A DNA stretch of 64,000 bases from assembly GCA_950295325.1 (NCBI GenBank), contig OX485805.1, positions 25,285,501 to 25,349,500 of the forward strand, given 5' to 3'. Shown piece by piece: positions 1 through 12,006 of the stretch. Source of the DNA: Polytrichum commune. Taxonomy: Eukaryota > Streptophyta > Polytrichopsida > Polytrichales > Polytrichaceae. Positions within the stretch are counted from its first letter, which is position 1. Every line of letters begins with the position of its first letter. Below the pieces are notes generated by a model. It did no database searches. It had not been told where the DNA came from and was given only the letters and a program-made list of their open reading frames with translations. A program made the translations under genes and the position numbers.

Positions 1-2
1 GT

Positions 3-2384
3 CATGGTTCTACAAAAACGGGCCATAAGAGCAGATTCTCCAGCCACCTCTCGCAAGAAGTTTGGGAGTTCATCATAACCCACTTGCGCTTGGGTTTGTC
101 TATCCCACAAATAATGGCCAAACACAGGAAACACTTCTTGGAGGTATGTGAAAGAGGGGAGGAACTAACCCGGGACCTATTCATATGTGACCAAGACATT
201 CATAACGTCGCTGGTCGCCTTGCAATAGAAACCTACAAACGCGACAACAATGACGCCAAATCTGTGCGCATGTGGGTGCAAGAACATCCCCACCTCGTCT
301 TCTACTACAAAGAGTCGGGCATACATGTGCGTGGAGCAATAACACGTGATAACATTCCATTCACAATAGGAATCCAGACATCTTGGCAACAAGATATGAT
401 GCTCAAGCACGGGCACAAAAAGGCAGTGTCCATTGATGCAACGTTCGCAACCAATGAGAACAAGGTTTGTTGTCTTTGTGGTCCCTAACTGGGCATGTTA
501 CAGAGCATGGAAGACCATGTGTTCTGCCGGGATGGATGTTACAAAAGTGTACATTGTAACTTGCATGGTTCTGCCAAAATCTAATGTTATTTTGCTGGGG
601 TTATTGTTGCAGTTTTCATTGTATACCTTGATGGTTTTCGATGACTGGTTAAACGGAGTGCCCGTCGCGTACATCATTACCTCTAGTTCAAAGCAACCTG
701 ATCTTGAACCATGGATGAGGGCGCTCGCGAATAAAATGTTGTCGGTGCAAGAAGATTGGATGCCGAATGCATTCATTACAGATTGTGCACAGGCAGAGAT
801 TGGAGGGTTGCAGAGTGTATGACCTGGAGTGAAAGTGTTTTTGTGCCTCTGGCATGTCCGTTGTGCCTGGTTGAAACAAGCTGTAGCAAAAATTAAAGAC
901 CATGCGGTCCGGGCTGGTGTGCTGAAGGGATTGGGCCGTATTATGTACGACACTAAGTGCCCTGAGGGAGATGAGATGGGGCCTTGGGCTATTCGCCAAT
1001 TGAATGCTCTTATGGAAAGTTTTCCCATTGTGAGCAGTTTTTGGGCTTACTTTGACAAACAATGGGCAGACAAGACCCATATGTGGGTCGTGGGGCATCG
1101 TAACCTACCATATGCTGGGCAAGATACAAATGCAGCAATTGAAAGTTACCACTCCAACCTTAAAGCCACTTTGCGTGCCTCAAAAGGGAGAGCCCATGGA
1201 CGTCGTTTAGACTGGGTCATATACGAGTTGACAGAGGAGATTCTATCCCATTATTGGTACCAAGCTATGAGGAAACAACATGGGTTTGTCCCCAACTTTC
1301 AAACAAGAGCAGTTTGTGATTAACGCAGTGTTGAAAGCGAGAGAAATTCCTGATTCTTGTGTTACTCTACCCATTGCGGATGACGGACCAACGTTGGTGA
1401 CATCCAAGAGCAACGCTGCAAAATTGTCACGGGGGGTGCACTTCATTGTCAAGTTGAACACCACGTGCGATAAAACAAAATCTACTTTTTACATAAAGCA
1501 TCACCAAAATGGTTCAAAAGTTTATGATTTTTTTTTCACGAGTAGATATACATAGTATCTATTACATAGTAAAAATTGGTAACCAAATTTGATGATTTGT
1601 TTTTTTTATAAAACATACCGTTTCTAACTAGAATGACGCAACATTGAACTAAACAAATTACTACAAAAAATGAAGATGACTAAAAATTTCAAAAAAATAT
1701 ACAAAAGATATTATCAATGCTTATGTGTATGTAGAAAAAATATCATAATTTTAAAAATTATCTATGGCATGTAATATAGGGTAGCAAACTTTTATCGCAC
1801 GTGGTTATGAAATGTAAGGGGGTGTGATCCCCCCGTGAAAATTGTACTCTGTGTACAACCCAGACTGCGAGTGGGGATGTTGTGATTGCTTGTGGGCACT
1901 GAAGGGGAACATATGTAAACACCAGATTAAGGTCCTCATGATGCTGCATCCTAGCCTTGCAGAAGGTACAATTACACGTTACTGTGGATCCCTTGCAGGC
2001 ACAAAGGAGGGAGGTCGTGGCAACATGTTGGATCCTGTTGAGCATTACCCCAATGAATCCTATGATACTGGAGCGCCCAGCTCCACCCCTACGGTCATGC
2101 GAGCACGTGGCAGCCAATGTCCGACACCATCCGGGGAGGACATGGAAAACCATGTCCGTAACCTCGCAGCAGAGTTTGTGGAGGCTGCCACAGGGGATAC
2201 ATTCTTGTTGAAGCACCTCCTCGCGGACTTCCACGTCGTCCGAGGTAAACAACAAACATTGTTGGCTCAAATAAGGCATGGTGTGGTGGAGCCATCCCAA
2301 GCAGATGTTCATTTCCGGGCCAACGACAACGGCAGTAACATGTCCCTCAAACGTAGAAAGGACTTTTTGGAACGCCGTTGGTAG
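3..2384 (+). pseudogene. MULE (MuDR/FAR1-like) transposase with SWIM zinc finger, 5'-truncated by window edge
   Basis: A Mutator-like transposase catalyses cut-and-paste DNA transposition in the nucleus. The frame is open from base 3, so the start lies outside the window. Exon 1 (3-464) ends at the first catalytic Asp region (SIDATFATNENK, Asp codon 435-437). A GT-AG intron (465-612) joins in frame to FSLYTLMVFDDW. The second Asp is in FITDCAQAEI (781-783), followed by the CLWHVRCAW Cys/His motif, and the catalytic Glu is in NAAIESYH (1141-1143). An in-frame TGA (820-822) and a one-base frame change near 1300 break the gene. The frame resumes at 1306-1420, then after an AT-rich intron-like stretch (about 1430-1840) a SWIM finger follows (CxC then GNICKH, 1866-1925). 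The C-terminus ends LERRW. Family assignment is secure; inactivity is inferred from the stop and frameshift. Confidence 0.85.
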
Positions 2385-2581
2385 ATTTGTACTGCCGGTC
2401 AAACCTGTCTTTGACTCAAGGTATGTTACAAGGAACTCTGCATGTTACAACAGTTCACATATGCGGCCTGAGCGTGCGACGTTTGCCATTTAAAGGGTGC
2501 ACTAGCCTTTCACTTCGACACTTGCAACCAAACGATATTCATTCACACGGTTTTTGTTCCTCCTGCCTCCTTTCTCTCACC

Positions 2582-2944
2582 ATGCCGCGCTTTGATGTCA
2601 ACCGAGTTCGGGCGGCTGTCTGGAAGTGGCTTTGCAGATGCCCAGATGCCATTGGACCAGTTGTAGACATTTCCGGCGATGATGAATTCTTCACGCCTCC
2701 AACAAGTCCTGTGCCCACCGCCGGAGAGCATGACGTACGGAGCAATTGTGCTTCGAGCATCATAGCACCAGGGGACGCGCAACGGCTGCTATCGCCAGCC
2801 CAGACGCGGAGAATTCGGCGACGGCATGCGGAGGTCGTGTGTCAGCTCAGAACTCCACCTCCAGTTGTTGCCCCCCGCCCACAATCACCGTTAAAAGCAT
2901 ACCAGCGACCGATAATGGTGTACAGGCCAAGCTCGGCACCGTAG
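2582..2944 (+). CDS. small hypothetical basic/proline-rich protein (120 aa)
   Basis: I do not recognise the product. ATG at 2582 starts MPRFDVNRVRAAVWKW; the frame is open further upstream but only this ATG follows a promoter-like context (ATTTAAAG near 2489 and a pyrimidine-rich leader). The middle has an acidic patch (ISGDDEF) and the C-terminal half is rich in Pro and Arg. It begins about 200 bp after the MULE pseudogene on the same strand, so it may be an accessory ORF of the same element. Its leader has a CATTCA...CACGGTTTTT pattern also seen before the kinase-like gene at 36.6 kb. It could be a chance ORF. Confidence 0.35.
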   Translation: MPRFDVNRVRAAVWKWLCRCPDAIGPVVDISGDDEFFTPPTSPVPTAGEHDVRSNCASSIIAPGDAQRLLSPAQTRRIRRRHAEVVCQLRTPPPVVAPRPQSPLKAYQRPIMVYRPSSAP

Positions 2945-3361
2945 TAGGGTGGACAATCCAGTTTGTTGCCGTCTTTTTCTTTTTGAATGAAAGTAGAAGC
3001 CATCAATGGGCACTTTTGCATTTGTCACAAATGTTACGGTTGTAACCAATAGTAAGTGATGTGCGGTGCTTGCACAACATTTCTGACGTTGTTTATGACT
3101 GGGTGGTACATGTTTTATAAACTTCATGCATTCATCACACTCATTCAAGCATTCATGCATTCATGCATTCGGAGCACTTCTTTCTTTGCAACTATGTGAG
3201 CAGAATATGGCCATGTTAAATCATGTCACGAGGGTGAAGCAAATTACCTGGGCTGGCAAGAACGTATCTGATGTCAAGGTCCTCCCTATGTTGTAACTAG
3301 CGGTCGTAACATGCAAGAGGGCGCACAGGTGCTGCGGGATGATCACGAATCACCCAAGCAT

Positions 3362-4162
3362 TCAGCCAGGCCTGCTTGTCATGGAAGGCCATGTCCTGAA
3401 CTGCCCTAAACTGGGTGGACTGGCGCCAGAAATGCAACTCTCTGCCCACCAATCAGGCGTTGGATGCTTCAAATCCAACCAAGCAGCATCTAACTCCGCA
3501 AGCCACTGTTGTTTCGATTCCACTTGCATGGCGCCTGCGAACACAAGGAAACCTTCCTCTTTCAAGTACCTGGTACCCAAATGCCATCCACGCCATCCAT
3601 CTCCGGCATCTTCTTTTGCCAGCTTCAACCATGTCGTAACGTTGCCGAGGGTTCCTCCACTAAAAGGGTGCGATATGATGGGGGGCAGTAGACTGTGATA
3701 TTTAAGAAAACAACGCAAAAAAAGGACTGACCATGGTACAGGGTGAACCCTTTGAACATGTGATTGTTCCAGGAGCTCAGAATGCACGTTCATCCCTTCT
3801 ACAACTGAGTGATACAAAGGGTATGCTCGTCTAAAACTGGAGCAAAGGGGATTAGCCACAAACGACAAATAAAAAGGGTGCCAACCCCATGTGGCCTCAA
3901 GCAAACTGGGGTAATGCTCGTCGTCCCACTGTTTCATGGTTGTTGCAATGGCTGCGTTCACCTTTGACTGGCGGTCCTCGTCCCATTGCTTGCGCTGCTT
4001 CATCACGTTACGCATGAGAACCATGTGTTGGATGTAGTTCAGTAGAGCATCGACCTCAGCCGCAAGTGCAGGTTCATCGCCTACCTTGCTCATTGTGGCA
4101 ACAACAGTCTCCGTCATTGATGGTTTTACGTCCGACCTGGCCTGTAACATCACCCATTGCAC
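3362..4162 (-). CDS. hypothetical protein, possible 3' exon of the C2HC-finger gene upstream
   Basis: A 266-codon open frame on the minus strand that I cannot assign. It is rich in Trp and charged residues (KQWDEDRQSK, WGWHPFYLSFVANPL, WRGWHLGTRYL), which argues for real coding sequence. A good acceptor (gttacag, just before ARSDVKPS) lies near 4142, so it is probably an exon of the gene at 4314-5795; a donor such as CAG|GTGCAA near 4340 would join them. A GT...AG pair inside it is only 39 bp apart and keeps frame, too short for an intron, so I treat that stretch as coding. Function unknown; possibly transposon cargo. Confidence 0.45.
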   Translation of the reverse strand: MQWVMLQARSDVKPSMTETVVATMSKVGDEPALAAEVDALLNYIQHMVLMRNVMKQRKQWDEDRQSKVNAAIATTMKQWDDEHYPSLLEATWGWHPFYLSFVANPLCSSFRRAYPLYHSVVEGMNVHSELLEQSHVQRVHPVPWSVLFLRCFLKYHSLLPPIISHPFSGGTLGNVTTWLKLAKEDAGDGWRGWHLGTRYLKEEGFLVFAGAMQVESKQQWLAELDAAWLDLKHPTPDWWAESCISGASPPSLGQFRTWPSMTSRPG

Positions 4163-4313
4163 ATGTTACGAGACAAGAACCCTGCGTGAATTAATGTTAC
4201 AGAGATTGAATAGAAGGCTCATTAACGAGGCATGCTGATTGCACTTAAGAGTGACCACAACGTCACATGTTACAGCAGGGAATTAAAAACCTGAATGGCA
4301 AAGAAAACACAAT

Positions 4314-5795
4314 TCATTCATGGAAAACCAGAGGTTGCACCTGATGCGAAGGTATGTAGAACCTCCCATACGCTGCGCACAACCTGTCCATGAATGTTGG
4401 GTCGTTCCTCCAATTGTCAACCTCTTGCTGGAAATCAGGGAATGAGCTGCACTCCAAGTCAAACTTCAACAAACCACACTGCAACAAATGAAACAGACCT
4501 GGGGGTTGTATTGGAGGCCTCAAAGGAGGTTTGGGCATGTCCATCTTGACGTTGGCACGCGCTGCACTTGCAGCCTTGAGATAGAAGGTCTGGCGATCCT
4601 TTCGGAGCCTTCCAGAAACATCATGCTCACCGCTTGAGTTTTTGTTACGAGGGACAGACATCTCGTTACGGGGGACAGGCGTAACAGATGGCATTGGGGC
4701 GGCAAGTGGTACATGTGGAACGGGAGTCGGAGGAGCCTGAATTGCAACCCTCTCTGGTGAGGGGCTGCGAGTCTGGATGGGCGTCACAAAAAGTTGCTGG
4801 GGAGGCGGCCCTGGCGAGGGACGTGACGTTCGTGGTGGTTTCGGTCTTTGCCTCTCAGCACCACCACTTCGGCGGGAAGGCTCCACGTTAGGTTTCTTGT
4901 GCACACGCCCGAACTGCCGAGGAGAGTGGTAAACGCCATGGCCTTCCTCCATTTGTGCATGAGATCGCTTCCTGGGTTGTGGAATGGGCGGGTCAGTGTC
5001 GTCGTTGCCGTCATCTTCGAGGTCAACGAATTCTGGTGCTGCGGCTGGTGCCCTAGCTGGTGCCGTACGTGGCTTCGGAGGTCGTTCAGGTCTATGCTTG
5101 CACTGCGCACTCCCTCCTCATGTGTCTGGGCAAGGTGTCAATCTGTCAAGAGTCGGCTCCATGAACCGCCGCACTTGCACTCTTGCTCCAGCGGGGGGGA
5201 AAGTGGGGTCCTGTAGCTCGGGGTTGAGCTCTAGCCAAATGGTGTTGTCCTGCAAACTGTCCCATACATTACCGTCACCTCGTTGCAGCGCTAGTTTGAG
5301 GTCCTTACCCTACTTGGCTGTCTTCAAATTCGGATACACGGGAAGCTCCCATCGTGAGCCAGCGGAGTCCAGTGGTCCACACGGGCAGCCCACCACCCGG
5401 TGATCCGTCAAGCGCAGCTTACTCGGAAAAGAGTGCCTGCAATAAACGCACAACCAGTCATCCCTCGCCTTCTGCACATCCATCTTTCGATTGCGAGTAC
5501 ACTCCAATTTCAGTTCGATGTAGACGCGCCTCTTGACACACTGCTCCACCCATCCAGAGTAATCTCTGTTCACATAGTACACGACTTCGTCTTCTGCACC
5601 CAAAGGCGTGTGTGCAGCAGAATCCATATTCTGCAAGACACAATGCAAATCAATAGCAAGGAATAGCGCAATTTCAGGCGGGAGCGTGAATGAGGGGGGG
5701 TGGATTTTCGAAGCTCGGGGAGCGACCCTAAACATGCAAGGTGCTGGGTTTTTGCATCCCTCCATGGGAGGGTTCGGACCAACAGCCATGGCCAC
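4314..5795 (-). pseudogene. C2HC-finger / proline-rich protein gene with two in-frame stops
   Basis: One minus-strand frame of 494 codons is open except for TAG (5310-5312) and TGA (5118-5120). Both sides of each stop read as sensible protein in the same frame, so these are point lesions, not gene ends. The N-terminal part has a putative zinc-binding motif CVYCRHSFPSKLRLTDH followed by VVGCP, spacing like a C2H2/C2HC finger. The middle is acidic then basic (VDLEDDGNDDTD, PQPRKRSH), followed by a long Pro/Arg/Ser-rich segment. The C-terminal part (FLECSSFPDFQQEV-like, WRNDPTFMDRL) looks folded. It is convergent with the MULE pseudogene. Function unknown; nucleic-acid binding is a guess from the finger. 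Alternative starts are possible. Confidence 0.55.
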
Positions 5796-6179
5796 AGGTT
5801 AAGCCAGAAGGAGCATCAACAAACACTTGCCTGCACTCTAACTATTCTGCACCTAAAACTCCAAAGAGAGGACGACCCAGGCCACCAAAGCAGGGAATGA
5901 CCCTAAGCATGCATGTGAATGCCGGAGACGGTCCCACCCTAAACCCCGAAAACCCAACAGGACCCAAAGGATGCATCTGAATGCCTTGGACAGTTGAATT
6001 TGTTGTCATTCTGTCACCCCCGATCCTCAGTTGTTGAAAATTCAGTGTGAAGCAGCAATTTCCGGCCTTCACAACCCTAGTACGCACGGCAGGATCAAAC
6101 ACGTCTCTACTGGACCAACAGAGGAACCAACAGAGGAACTAGAAGACATCACAGACAACGCTCAAGCATACACAACACC
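5796..6179. other. gene-less stretch, probable 5' flank of the minus-strand C2HC gene
   Basis: No coding frame or RNA gene is supported. It lies directly upstream of the C2HC gene start and ends where the 190-bp tandem repeat begins. Confidence 0.4.
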
Positions 6180-7260
6180 GACGCCCTCGCAAACATGTCA
6201 ATGGCAGAAAAACGGCCACCCAGAAAAAAGAGTGAACCCACAAGTAACCTGCAATATCGGATGTTTCCGGCGAACGCCCTGGCAGACATGTACCAGGCCA
6301 GAGAAGCGGCCAGCCACAACAAGAGTGAACCCACAGAAAGCGACCAATTTCCCACGCGTGCCCCCTCAGACCTGAACCCGGCCTAATCTAACCACAAAAA
6401 CGTAGTGCGAAGACGAACCATGCGACCTACTTCGGTACATTTAACCCAAAAATCGTAGTGCGAAGACGAACCAAGCGACCTACTTCGATACAACGCTGAA
6501 GCATACACAAAGCAGACGCCCTGGCAGACATGTAGTAGGGCAGAGAAGCGGCCAGCCAGAAACAAGAGTGAACCCTAAAAAAACGACCAATTTCCGACGC
6601 TAGCATGTGAAGACCTGAACCCCAACTAATCTAACGAAAACAACGTACTGCGTAGACGAACCAAGCGACCTAAACAGATACAACGGTGAAGCAAACACAA
6701 CGCCGACTGACTGGCAAACATGTAGCAGGGCAGAAAAGAGGCCAGCCATAAACAAGAGTGAACCCCCAAAAAAATGTTCATTTCCGAGAAGTGCACGTGA
6801 ACACCTTGAACCCCAACTAATCTAACAAAAAAAATGTTGTTCCTAGACGAACCAAGCGACCTACACACATACAACGCTGAAGCCTGCACAAAGCCGACGC
6901 CGTGGCAGAGATGTAGTAGGGCAGAAAAGCGGCCAGCCACAAAGAAGAGTGAACCCACAAAAAACAAACAATTTCCGACGCATGCCCCCTCAGACCTGAA
7001 CCCCACCTAATCTTACCAAAAAAACGTAGTGCGTACCTAAACCAAGCGACCTAAAAAGATACAACGCTGAAGCATACAGAACGCCGACTAAGTGGCAGAC
7101 ATGTAGTAGGGCAGAAAAGAGGCCGGCCAGAATCAAGAGTGAACCCCAAAAAAATGTTCATTTCCGAGAAGTGCACATGAACACCCTGAATCCCAACTAA
7201 TCTAACCAAAAAAATGTAGTTCCTAGACAAACAAAGCGACCTACACAGATACAACGCTCA
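6180..7260. repeat. tandem repeat, about 190-bp unit, five to six diverged copies
   Basis: The landmark gccagcca (or gccggcca) recurs at 6309, 6551, 6741, 6932 and 7122, giving spacings of 242, 190, 191 and 190 bp. Each copy also has aagagtgaaccc, cattt/aatttccgac, and accaagcgacctac. The first spacing is longer because an internal block of about 52 bp (gtagtgcgaagacgaacc...gcgacctac) is itself duplicated near 6400-6500. A shorter related piece lies at about 6205-6245. Such arrays near transposon genes are often subterminal or promoter repeats; that role here is inference. Confidence 0.8.
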
Positions 7261-8560
7261 AGCACTCATGTGAATGCCACAAACGCGACGACTCAGAAAG
7301 ACGAATGAAAAAAGAAAACCCGGAAGATCCGCTGTGAAGACCAGTGTTACAGATGACCTCCACATTACCACAAAAGCACCCTAAACCGTAAATATACCAA
7401 GCCGAAAATTGCAATGCCTGGAGCCAGGAAGGGATTCCATTCACAAACAATGCCTAAGCATGCATCCAAATGGCAAAATTGCTGCCACACACAAACAACA
7501 CCCAACAAAGAATTGCAGCCAAAAGATAGGAAAAAATGACATGTTACAGTACTTACAGATCATACACGGCGTACGCCCCTTGTAACCTACGTTTCTAGAC
7601 GTCCTCCTCGTTCGGCGCTCATCGCTTTGCAGCAGAATGGCGGACGGAGCTTCTCCTGATAGCAAGGAACACCTGCAACATCACCAATGAAGACAACATC
7701 AACAAATATTATTGGCCAATCACAATTTACCTCTGTAACATGACTGCCATGATCAGTGTGGCTGATAATGGAAGTACCCTCAGTGCATCCTAAACCTCAT
7801 TACCAGATCTTGCGCGTCAGTCTTCACCGCATCATTGTCCTAACCTTCTTGCTAAACTATCACTTCATACAAGGCACTCCAGTGCGCCGCAAAACCCGGA
7901 CTAAGCAGCAATTGAGTAGGTTACAATCAATCAGAAGTGATGGTTGATTGGGTCCATTGAAGCGAAATATGAGAAATGATGTGATTTACCTTCATTGTAC
8001 CCATCGTCCTACAAAAGGAACACTCATAAACTGCGATCTCGGCCGTAAACATTGCATTCCATCATTGCTACAACGTCATCACCACCCTAAAAACACTCCA
8101 TAGCACGAGCAATCACAACTGTCCAGGTTACAAAGAATCATAATGGCTGCTTGAATGAGGTTTTGAAAAGCAGGGTATGGAGAGCGCACTCCCCGAGGGC
8201 GCTTAGGTTACCGCCATGGATGGATGGATGGCGGGTGATGTCCATGGTCGTCATGGTATGGCCATGGCATGGCATGTGGTGCGAGGACCCTATTACCTCG
8301 GGGGGCGGGCGGACGGCAACGGATCTGGACCTGCGACGTGGCGGACAACCTGGAGGTGGGCCACGCGGATGCCAGGGTGGCGCTCCATCCCGGGCCGGGG
8401 CGGGTCCGGCAACACGCAGGCAGGCAGGTCACTCTGAACGGTGACCACCCTCCTTATTCCGCTCTGACGCCACTCTGCAGCGCCTCGATGCAATGGGCTG
8501 CAGTAAATACCTTTGGGCTCGGTAATGTTAGGGTTGCTCCTACTTGAACAAAGAAATCAG
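7261..8560. other. gene-less stretch with a GC-rich patch
   Basis: I see no supported gene. A GC-rich patch (about 8160-8480) contains a short GGAT microsatellite (around 8218-8230) and catgg-rich sequence; the overlapping open frames there on both strands have low-complexity translations and no recognisable motif. Confidence 0.4.
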
Positions 8561-9066
8561 ATCTCCTCGACCAAGATCTTTGTAAATTGATTTTATGAAA
8601 TTGATTTTTAAAGCCCAAGCAACCATAAAGTTTATGGGACTAGAAGATTCTCGTGCTCGTTAGATAGTTATTACATGGCCCTCCAATTAGATTATAACAT
8701 TACTAAGCAACTAGATGATGGTCTCTTTCCAAAGAAAGAGGCTCCAACTAAAAAACTATGATAGATTTAGTTGCTTGCTGAAAATTCTACAATACATAAC
8801 TTAAGTGCTCCTCATAAATGGAGAATCTTTGTAAATTGAAGAAGAATTATGAATTTTCTTGCATGGCCCGGTGAACACAACCAAGAAGCTGAGTAAAGGC
8901 ATGATTGACTATTGAGTCTAGAATGAACATCATATTTTGACCATGCAATCCAATCTCTATTAAATACGTCTCTTGTTGGGATCCATTCTTGAAGACAAAA
9001 TTTACCACATATCATTTAAATACACTCTAAACTTTGTATACCATGCTTGTGGCAATTAAAAAGCAC
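8561..9066. other. AT-rich spacer, nothing recognised
   Basis: No open frame with plausible composition, no RNA gene and no repeat was recognised by eye. Confidence 0.4.
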
Positions 9067-9895
9067 GGTGTCGTGATGTGTGCCGGTTATCAGAGGTTCT
9101 ACAAGTTTAGAAGGGGTGGATGTCGTGATGTGTGCCAGTTAAGGGTCGAAACTTGGCAATTAGATGAGTTGGTAGAGTTTTCATATATTAGTAACATGAT
9201 GTTAGTATAGTCATATTCTAGTTTGTAGTAGTTGAAGACCGGTCATAATTTAATGACCAGGTAGGATAAAGTTAGGTTTAGGGTGGATTAGGGTTAAGCG
9301 GTGGCTGCGGTGGCTGAGCCTTAGCCGTAAAAGGGGTCTTTGTACCCTAATCTCAAATGCTTTCTATTGGCCAAGGGGTCCAAAGGAAGGGTATTTAAGA
9401 GAGGGAAGTTGGGGTGATTAACATTCTTATTCTTATATTTCTTATTCTTCTTGGAGGTGTTCGGGTTTTGGTGCTTGGAGAGTGGAAGTTTCTTGAGAGT
9501 TAGAGAGTTAGACTTCTTTAGAGTTAGAGAATTGAAACTTCTTGAGAGTTTGAGAGTTTCTTTTAGTGTTTTTTAAGCACTAGGGAGCTTGAGGGTGATG
9601 AGGTGACTAGAAGATGTGTGGAGAGAAGCTTGAGGCATAGTTGTATTTCTACACTTGGTTTAATAAAATAGCATATTTTGAAACTTGGTTAACTTGGTTT
9701 ATGCATGATTAGATTATAAACTTGATGTGAGAATTTAGAGAGATGTTTGGTGAGGTACTTCTTGCGTAAAGCATGAAATGTTAGTTTCGAAAGATACTTG
9801 ATAGTGGATGATGATTCGTTTAGAAGAAAAACACTATGAAACCTCCAACAACCTACCACGTCAAGAAACTTTGTGTTTTCCAGGCATCTCACAAC
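9067..9895 (+). mobile_element. possible solo LTR (Copia/Gypsy-like), approximate ends
   Basis: The stretch starts with TGTCGTGATGTGTGCC, a TG-start typical of plant LTRs, and contains an ordered promoter and polyadenylation layout: a TATA-like ggtatttaagag near 9385, a T-rich transcription-start-like region, repeated gagagttagag motifs, then ttaataaaat near 9660. It ends in a ...ctcacaaca-type CA end near 9893. A 20-bp start motif is duplicated at 9121. I found no primer-binding site, internal gag-pol or clear 5-bp target duplication, so the call is tentative and the right end is uncertain. Confidence 0.35.
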
Positions 9896-11652
9896 AAATT
9901 ACATGACAATGAGATCTTAAGGAGTTATATAGTGTTAATATGAATACATGATAAAAGAGAACTAGTGTAGCATGTGACATTATGGAATAACACAAAGTCA
10001 ACATTGGAATAATGACATTAATTACAATGGTGACGATGTGATGCGTCCGAGCGTGTAATTTGAAGTCTTTGGTGGTTTATTTTAATATCAAAAGCCGTGA
10101 TATATGAAAGGAAATGTGACTTGTGGGGGTCATTGGCAAAAATCGTAAAAACAACATGTGATAAAAAAATAGGGTCTTATATATTCATTGTATATTAAAT
10201 TTACAAAAACGTACATATAGTATTGGGGATTTAAAAAAGTAAAATATGTATTCATGTAAAATATAATCACATATTATAGCTTCTTTTATCTAGTCAATAC
10301 ATTTATAATAATGTGGAAACAATTACTAGGGATAGCATGTCTACAGTAGGGCATGTGCTATTGGATGAAAAGAAATAAATTTCTATTGAAAAAACTTAGA
10401 TGGATGACTTCGCACGTTGGTTTGCTTGAACGTTATGGGACCAACGTATCCAATGTGGAGTTAATGTTCTCTACCTACGTGGTGGGAGGGAAATTATAGT
10501 GCATTGTTTGAATTGCAATCTTCTTTCCAATTGTCTTTGGCAGTATAAGTAAAATAGGGTATTTTTAAATGATTTCCCCCAAAATTTATAAATATTGATA
10601 GGGTGTATTAAAATACAAGCATTAATCTTATTTTGAAAATAACCATACCTTATAATCTTTTTTGCAAGGTAAATACCCCCCCAATCCCCCCCCCCCCTCC
10701 CGCCCCCACTAAATAGGTCATGAGCGCATGTGCATGCATTTATATGAGAGGGATTGACCCCCTTAGAAATGTGACAATAAGGAATGAGATTCAAATTGAG
10801 AACATATGATCCCTAGGGTTTTAGGATGTAAGAGAAGAGTGACATTAAGGAGGTTGATATTATGGTATTTAGAGTGTACATGTGTATTATTAGGACAAGT
10901 AACTAAAATAAGCACATCTACCTCAAAGCGCTAATGAGCATGCATGTTTATATTAGATTATTGCATGCCGAGGGGGTGAACTCTTCATACCATGTCCGGA
11001 CTAATGTGAGTGCATTAGTGTGCATAGTATAAGATATTGTTTTTAGCTAGTGTGTACATCTCAAAAAAATCTATTAATTTTATGCAAGGGTAGATATGCA
11101 AAAGGGGACCTAAGACTTAGCGAATTTTTTGATAATACATGTGTTAGTTCCATCCATTGCACGTTTCATCCTTTGTTTTCATATGGTCATAGTCCTCAAT
11201 GACTACCATGTCTCTTCTTGTTAGGGTTTGCATAACCAAGGTTCTAGGTTTTTACAAAGTAGAGCCTCTTGGAGCTCTCATGGGATTCCTTTAGTTTTTC
11301 CCTCGAGATTGTGGCTAAGTTATTGAGCTCTTAACTTTGATTGTTTGATACCATCGTTGAGTTACATGCTATGGCTTAAAAACAATCAGTGTCTTTCTCA
11401 TTGAAAAGGGAAAGTGAATTTTATATGTGTTGGTGACACTATAAACACAACAAAACTTCACACAATAAGACATATAATATATGGTTATGGCTATTGACAC
11501 GATAACACGTACTCTTATAAAAATTTAACCAGTGCATGAAGTGCTCAAATTGCGTGAAACATGGACAATTGCAGTTCGCATCCAATCCGATATCGTTTAT
11601 CTTAAGAAGTTATCGACATTTGATACGATAGGTGTTTCATTACTTCTCAATC
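9896..11652. other. AT-rich spacer with a poly-C tract
   Basis: No gene recognised. A run of cytosines (10,676-10,710, with short interruptions) is the only notable structure. Confidence 0.4.
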
Positions 11653-12006
11653 CACTAGCTACACTAAATTTTGTAATGAGTTTCATGTGGTATTTTATGT
11701 CACTTGTGGTAACTTAGCTAATGACACTTTTTACGAATAAGTTTACAAGTACATGCGATACCAACTTATTTTTATGCAATGTATAACTTACAAAATTTGG
11801 TATATTCATCATCCTAATGTTTTTGTAATGAAGTATTATAACAAATGATTGCAAGTGGCAATTTTTATAACAATTTGTAATTTTTTTACACATAACGACA
11901 AATAATTTTAGGTGTGCATTTCCTTTTTTTGGGGGGGGGGGTATACGATTAGTATTGAGCAAGACAAATAGAATTGGTGACACTAAATACGTTATTTAGT
12001 GTAGGA
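11653..12006 (-). mobile_element. CACTA-type MITE
   Basis: The left end reads CACTAGCTACACTAAAT and the right end reads ...TTATTTAGTGTAG, so the termini are related inverted repeats with the CACTA-type start. Internal sequence resembles, in the opposite orientation, the element at 59,308-59,717 (shared ATTTTATGT, gtttacaagta, ttttgtaatgaa). It contains a G homopolymer at about 11,931-11,940. It has no coding capacity, so it would depend on a CACTA transposase elsewhere. Ends are accurate to a few bases. Confidence 0.55.

Noticed and set aside
3697-3735. Intron inside the minus-strand frame 3362-4162
   Set aside because: GT and AG are only 39 bp apart, too short for a plant intron, and the stretch is in frame as coding.
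6180-7260. CRISPR-like array
   Set aside because: Units are long, diverged and contiguous without unique spacers, and the genome is eukaryotic.
8151-8550. GC-rich overlapping frames of 60-97 codons
   Set aside because: Low-complexity translations on both strands with no motif; best explained by GC-rich simple sequence.
10471-10794. 107-codon minus frame through the poly-C tract
   Set aside because: The translation is dominated by a glycine run from the homopolymer and has no recognisable domain.
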